Source: Streptomyces graminofaciens
GTDB lineage: Bacteria > Actinomycetota > Actinomycetes > Streptomycetales > Streptomycetaceae
Reading direction: 5' to 3'
NCBI RefSeq assembly: GCF_030294945.1
Contig: NZ_AP018448.1
Span: 10,574,501 to 10,638,500, forward strand
Length of the DNA stretch: 64,000 bases
Program-made: the position numbers and the translations under genes
The notes under the pieces: generated by a model
The model's input: the letters and a program-made list of their open reading frames with translations, nothing else
Databases searched by the model: none
Told to the model about the DNA's origin: nothing
In this document: in pieces, positions 62,028-64,000 of the stretch
How positions within the stretch are numbered: position 1 is the stretch's first letter
Layout: the number at the start of each line of letters is the position of its first letter

Positions 62028-62675
62028 TCAGAACCCGGGGCCGCCCACCTTGTCGCCCGCCGCTGCCAGCCTGCCCCACAACAGGTCGGCCAGGCTGCGT
62101 ACCAACTCCTGTCGTGTGCAAGGACGTTCGCCCAGCCACCAGTCGCCCGCCGCGTGCATCATGCCGACGATGCCGTGGCCCCAGACACGGGCGAGGCGGT
62201 GGCCGTCGGGGCCGAGGTCCAGGCGCTCCTCGACGACCTTGCCGAGTTCCTCGCCCATACGGCGCAGCAGGGGGGCGGAGTGCTTGCCGACGTCGAAGCC
62301 CTGGTCGCCGCCCGGCTGGCCGCCCTCCGCCGGATGCATCAGGAACCGGTACACCTGCGGGCGTGCCTCGATCGCCGTCAAGTAGGTGTCGAGCGTGGCC
62401 TCGACGCGCTCGCGGCGCTCGGCCGGGGCGTCGAGGGCGGCCCGGAGGGCGTCGAGGAGAGCATCCGTGTGACGTTTTGCGAGGGCCGCGTAAAGACCGC
62501 TCTTGTCGCCGAAGTGCCGGTAGAGGATCGGCTTGGTGATTCCGGCCTCCGCGGCGATGGCGTTCATCGACGCTCCGGGACCGTCGCGGAGCACCACTCT
62601 GTCGGCGGCTTCCAGCAGCTCGCGCCGGCGGCGGTCGGCGGACCGTTCCTGATCGGTCCGCTGCGTGGTGTCCAT
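62028..62675 (-). CDS. TetR-family transcriptional regulator
   Basis: 215 residues from ATG 62675. HTH (about 16-62): RRRELLEAADRVVLRDGPGASMNAIAAEAGITKPILYRHFGDKSGLYAAL. C-terminal domain with MMHAAGDWWLG. Divergent from the acyl-CoA dehydrogenase gene, which it probably represses through the palindromes at 62785-62821; the likely ligand is an acyl-CoA (inference). Confidence 0.9.
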   Translation of the reverse strand: MDTTQRTDQERSADRRRRELLEAADRVVLRDGPGASMNAIAAEAGITKPILYRHFGDKSGLYAALAKRHTDALLDALRAALDAPAERRERVEATLDTYLTAIEARPQVYRFLMHPAEGGQPGGDQGFDVGKHSAPLLRRMGEELGKVVEERLDLGPDGHRLARVWGHGIVGMMHAAGDWWLGERPCTRQELVRSLADLLWGRLAAAGDKVGGPGF

Positions 62676-62773
62676 GAGCCTCTCCCCACCCGTACTGATT
62701 TCGGTGACGCCTGCGCAAACTAGCACTGATTGGCACGTTGCGATCGAACGGGCTACCGAGCCCGATCCGGGAG

Positions 62774-62823
62774 TTGACTTTTCCTACCGACGGGTAACAG
62801 ACTCCAGTTACCGCAGGTAACAT
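62774..62823. promoter_or_regulatory. Acyl-CoA dehydrogenase/tetR divergent operators
   Basis: TACC-GACG-GGTA (62785-62796) and GTTACC-GCA-GGTAAC (62807-62821) are two palindromes of the same half-site family, with TTGACT (62774-62779) as a possible -35 on the plus strand. The nearby TetR protein is the obvious candidate binder. Confidence 0.6.
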
Positions 62824-62855
62824 CTTAATGCAATGCAGGAAGTGCTGGAGGGGTC

Positions 62856-64000
62856 ATGGCTGAGTTCACCATGGAGCTGAACGACGAGCAGAGGGAGGTC
62901 CGCGACTGGCTCCACGGGTTCGCCGCCGATGTGATCCGCCCCGCCGCCGCCGAGTGGGACGAGCGCGAGGAGACCCCCTGGCCGGTCATCCAGGAGGCCG
63001 CGAAGGTCGGCATCTACTCCCTCGACTTCTACGCCCAGCAGTACTTCGACCCCACAGGCCTCGGTATCCCCATGGCCATGGAGGAGCTGTTCTGGGGTGA
63101 CGCCGGCATAGCCCTGTCCATCGTCGGCACCGGCCTCGCCGCGGTGGGCGTCCTCGCCAACGGCACCGAGGAGCAGATCGGCACCTGGATCCCGCAGATG
63201 TACGGCGACGCCAATGACGTCAAGGTCGCCGCGTTCTGCTCCTCCGAGCCCGACGCCGGTTCCGACGTCGCCTCCATGCGCACCCGCGCCGTGTACGACG
63301 AGGCCAAGGACGAGTGGGTCCTCAACGGCACGAAGACCTGGGCCACCAACGGCGGCATCGCCAACGTCCACGTCGTCGTGGCCGTCGTCGACGCCGAGCT
63401 GGGCTCCAAGGGCCACGCCTCCTTCATCGTCCCGCCGAACACGCCCGGCCTCTCCCAGGGCCAGAAGTTCAAGAAGCACGGCATCCGCGCCTCCCACACC
63501 GCCGAGGTCGTCCTGGAGAACGTGCGGATCCCCGGCTCCTGCCTGCTGGGCGGCAAGGAGAAGCTGGACGAGCGCCTCGCCCGGGCCCGTGAGCGGGCCA
63601 AGGCCGGGGGCGAGCGGGTGAAGAACGCGGCGATGGCCACGTTCGAGGCGTCCCGCCCGGCCGTGGGCGCCATGGCGGTCGGCACCGCCCGGGCCGCGTA
63701 CGAGGTCGCCCTCGACTACGCCAAGACCCGTGAACAGTTCGGGCGGCCGATCATCGACAACCAGGGCGTAGCCTTCCAGCTGGCCGACATGCGGACGTCC
63801 GTCGACGCGGCGCGGCTGCTGGTGTGGCGGGCCTCCTGGATGGCGATCAACGGCAGGCCGTTCACCGCGGCCGAGGGCTCGCAGTCGAAGCTGTTCGCGA
63901 GCGAGACGGCGAAGAAGGTCACCGCCCAGGCGATCCAGATCCTGGGCGGCAACGGATACACGAGGGAGTATCCGGTGGAGCGGATGCACCGGGACGCCGC
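62856..64000 (+). CDS. Acyl-CoA dehydrogenase (cut by window end)
   Basis: About 381 residues visible from ATG 62856 (RBS GGAGGGG). Flavin-site motifs: AAFCSSEPDAGSDVASMRTRA (about 125-145) and WVLNGTKTWATNGGIA (about 154-169), then YAKTREQFGRPIIDNQGVAFQLADM and ILGGNGYTREYPVERMHRD near the end. Members oxidise acyl-CoA thioesters; chain length is unknown. Only the last few residues are missing. Controlled with the divergent TetR gene. Confidence 0.92.
   Translation, partial: MAEFTMELNDEQREVRDWLHGFAADVIRPAAAEWDEREETPWPVIQEAAKVGIYSLDFYAQQYFDPTGLGIPMAMEELFWGDAGIALSIVGTGLAAVGVLANGTEEQIGTWIPQMYGDANDVKVAAFCSSEPDAGSDVASMRTRAVYDEAKDEWVLNGTKTWATNGGIANVHVVVAVVDAELGSKGHASFIVPPNTPGLSQGQKFKKHGIRASHTAEVVLENVRIPGSCLLGGKEKLDERLARARERAKAGGERVKNAAMATFEASRPAVGAMAVGTARAAYEVALDYAKTREQFGRPIIDNQGVAFQLADMRTSVDAARLLVWRASWMAINGRPFTAAEGSQSKLFASETAKKVTAQAIQILGGNGYTREYPVERMHRDA

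Overview
The window is very GC-rich with strong GC bias at third codon positions, frequent GTG/TTG starts, many apparently leaderless genes (a TANNNT box 6-8 bp before the start codon), whiJ-type regulator trios, a ydaO riboswitch upstream of an NlpC/P60 gene and a GlnR-type box upstream of urease. Together these indicate a Streptomyces chromosome. The gene content (purB, biotin genes, urease, tap, pfkA, murT-gatD, def) is housekeeping core. No prophage, plasmid backbone, CRISPR array, rRNA/tRNA gene or biosynthetic gene cluster was seen.

Layout. 1-9.4 kb: an EamA exporter running into a convergent alpha/beta hydrolase gene, an ECF41-type sigma factor, a GntR and a ROK sugar-type regulator, and a two-component system divergent from a two-gene ABC transporter. 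9.5-22.8 kb (mostly minus strand): mug, purB, a DUF4326 gene, an SGNH hydrolase, two CNNM/CorC membrane proteins, a GNAT, an F420-type oxidoreductase and an FtsX/LolD-like ABC exporter. Then come a small toxin-antitoxin-like pair on the plus strand, a 181-bp MITE-like element, a methyltransferase and a secreted lipase. 22.9-29.7 kb: a LuxR-type regulator and bioDAB divergent from bioF. 29.8-36.2 kb: a whiJ-like trio, a secreted NlpC/P60 hydrolase under a c-di-AMP riboswitch, a ClpP paralogue lacking the catalytic histidine, an orphan Phd antitoxin, and a membrane protein divergent from a TetR regulator. 36.2-41.8 kb: urease ureABCF-G-D. 42-48.8 kb: tripeptidyl aminopeptidase, an epimerase, a lysophosphatidate acyltransferase, and an Lrp-ddaH-rocD arginine module. 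48.9-53.1 kb: a LytTR regulator and LytS kinase bracketing a sodium:solute symporter. 53.1-64 kb: a Ser/Thr kinase with a separate PASTA lipoprotein, CtaG-like protein, pfkA, gatD-murT, def, and a TetR regulator divergent from an acyl-CoA dehydrogenase cut by the window end.

The most distinctive theme is short tandem DNA repeats, with units a multiple of 3 bp, placed on translation-initiation regions. rocD is preceded by seven 21-bp units, each supplying an in-frame ATG/GTG, four of them also with a GGAG motif for the next start. ureC and ureF are bridged by a 37-codon repeat ORF joined to both by TGATG overlaps. The symporter begins with four GTG starts in 9-bp repeats. The urease operon is also split between ureF and ureG by an 850-bp cassette of nested inverted repeats enclosing two minisatellites. 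These arrangements are visible in the sequence; any role in tuning expression is inference.
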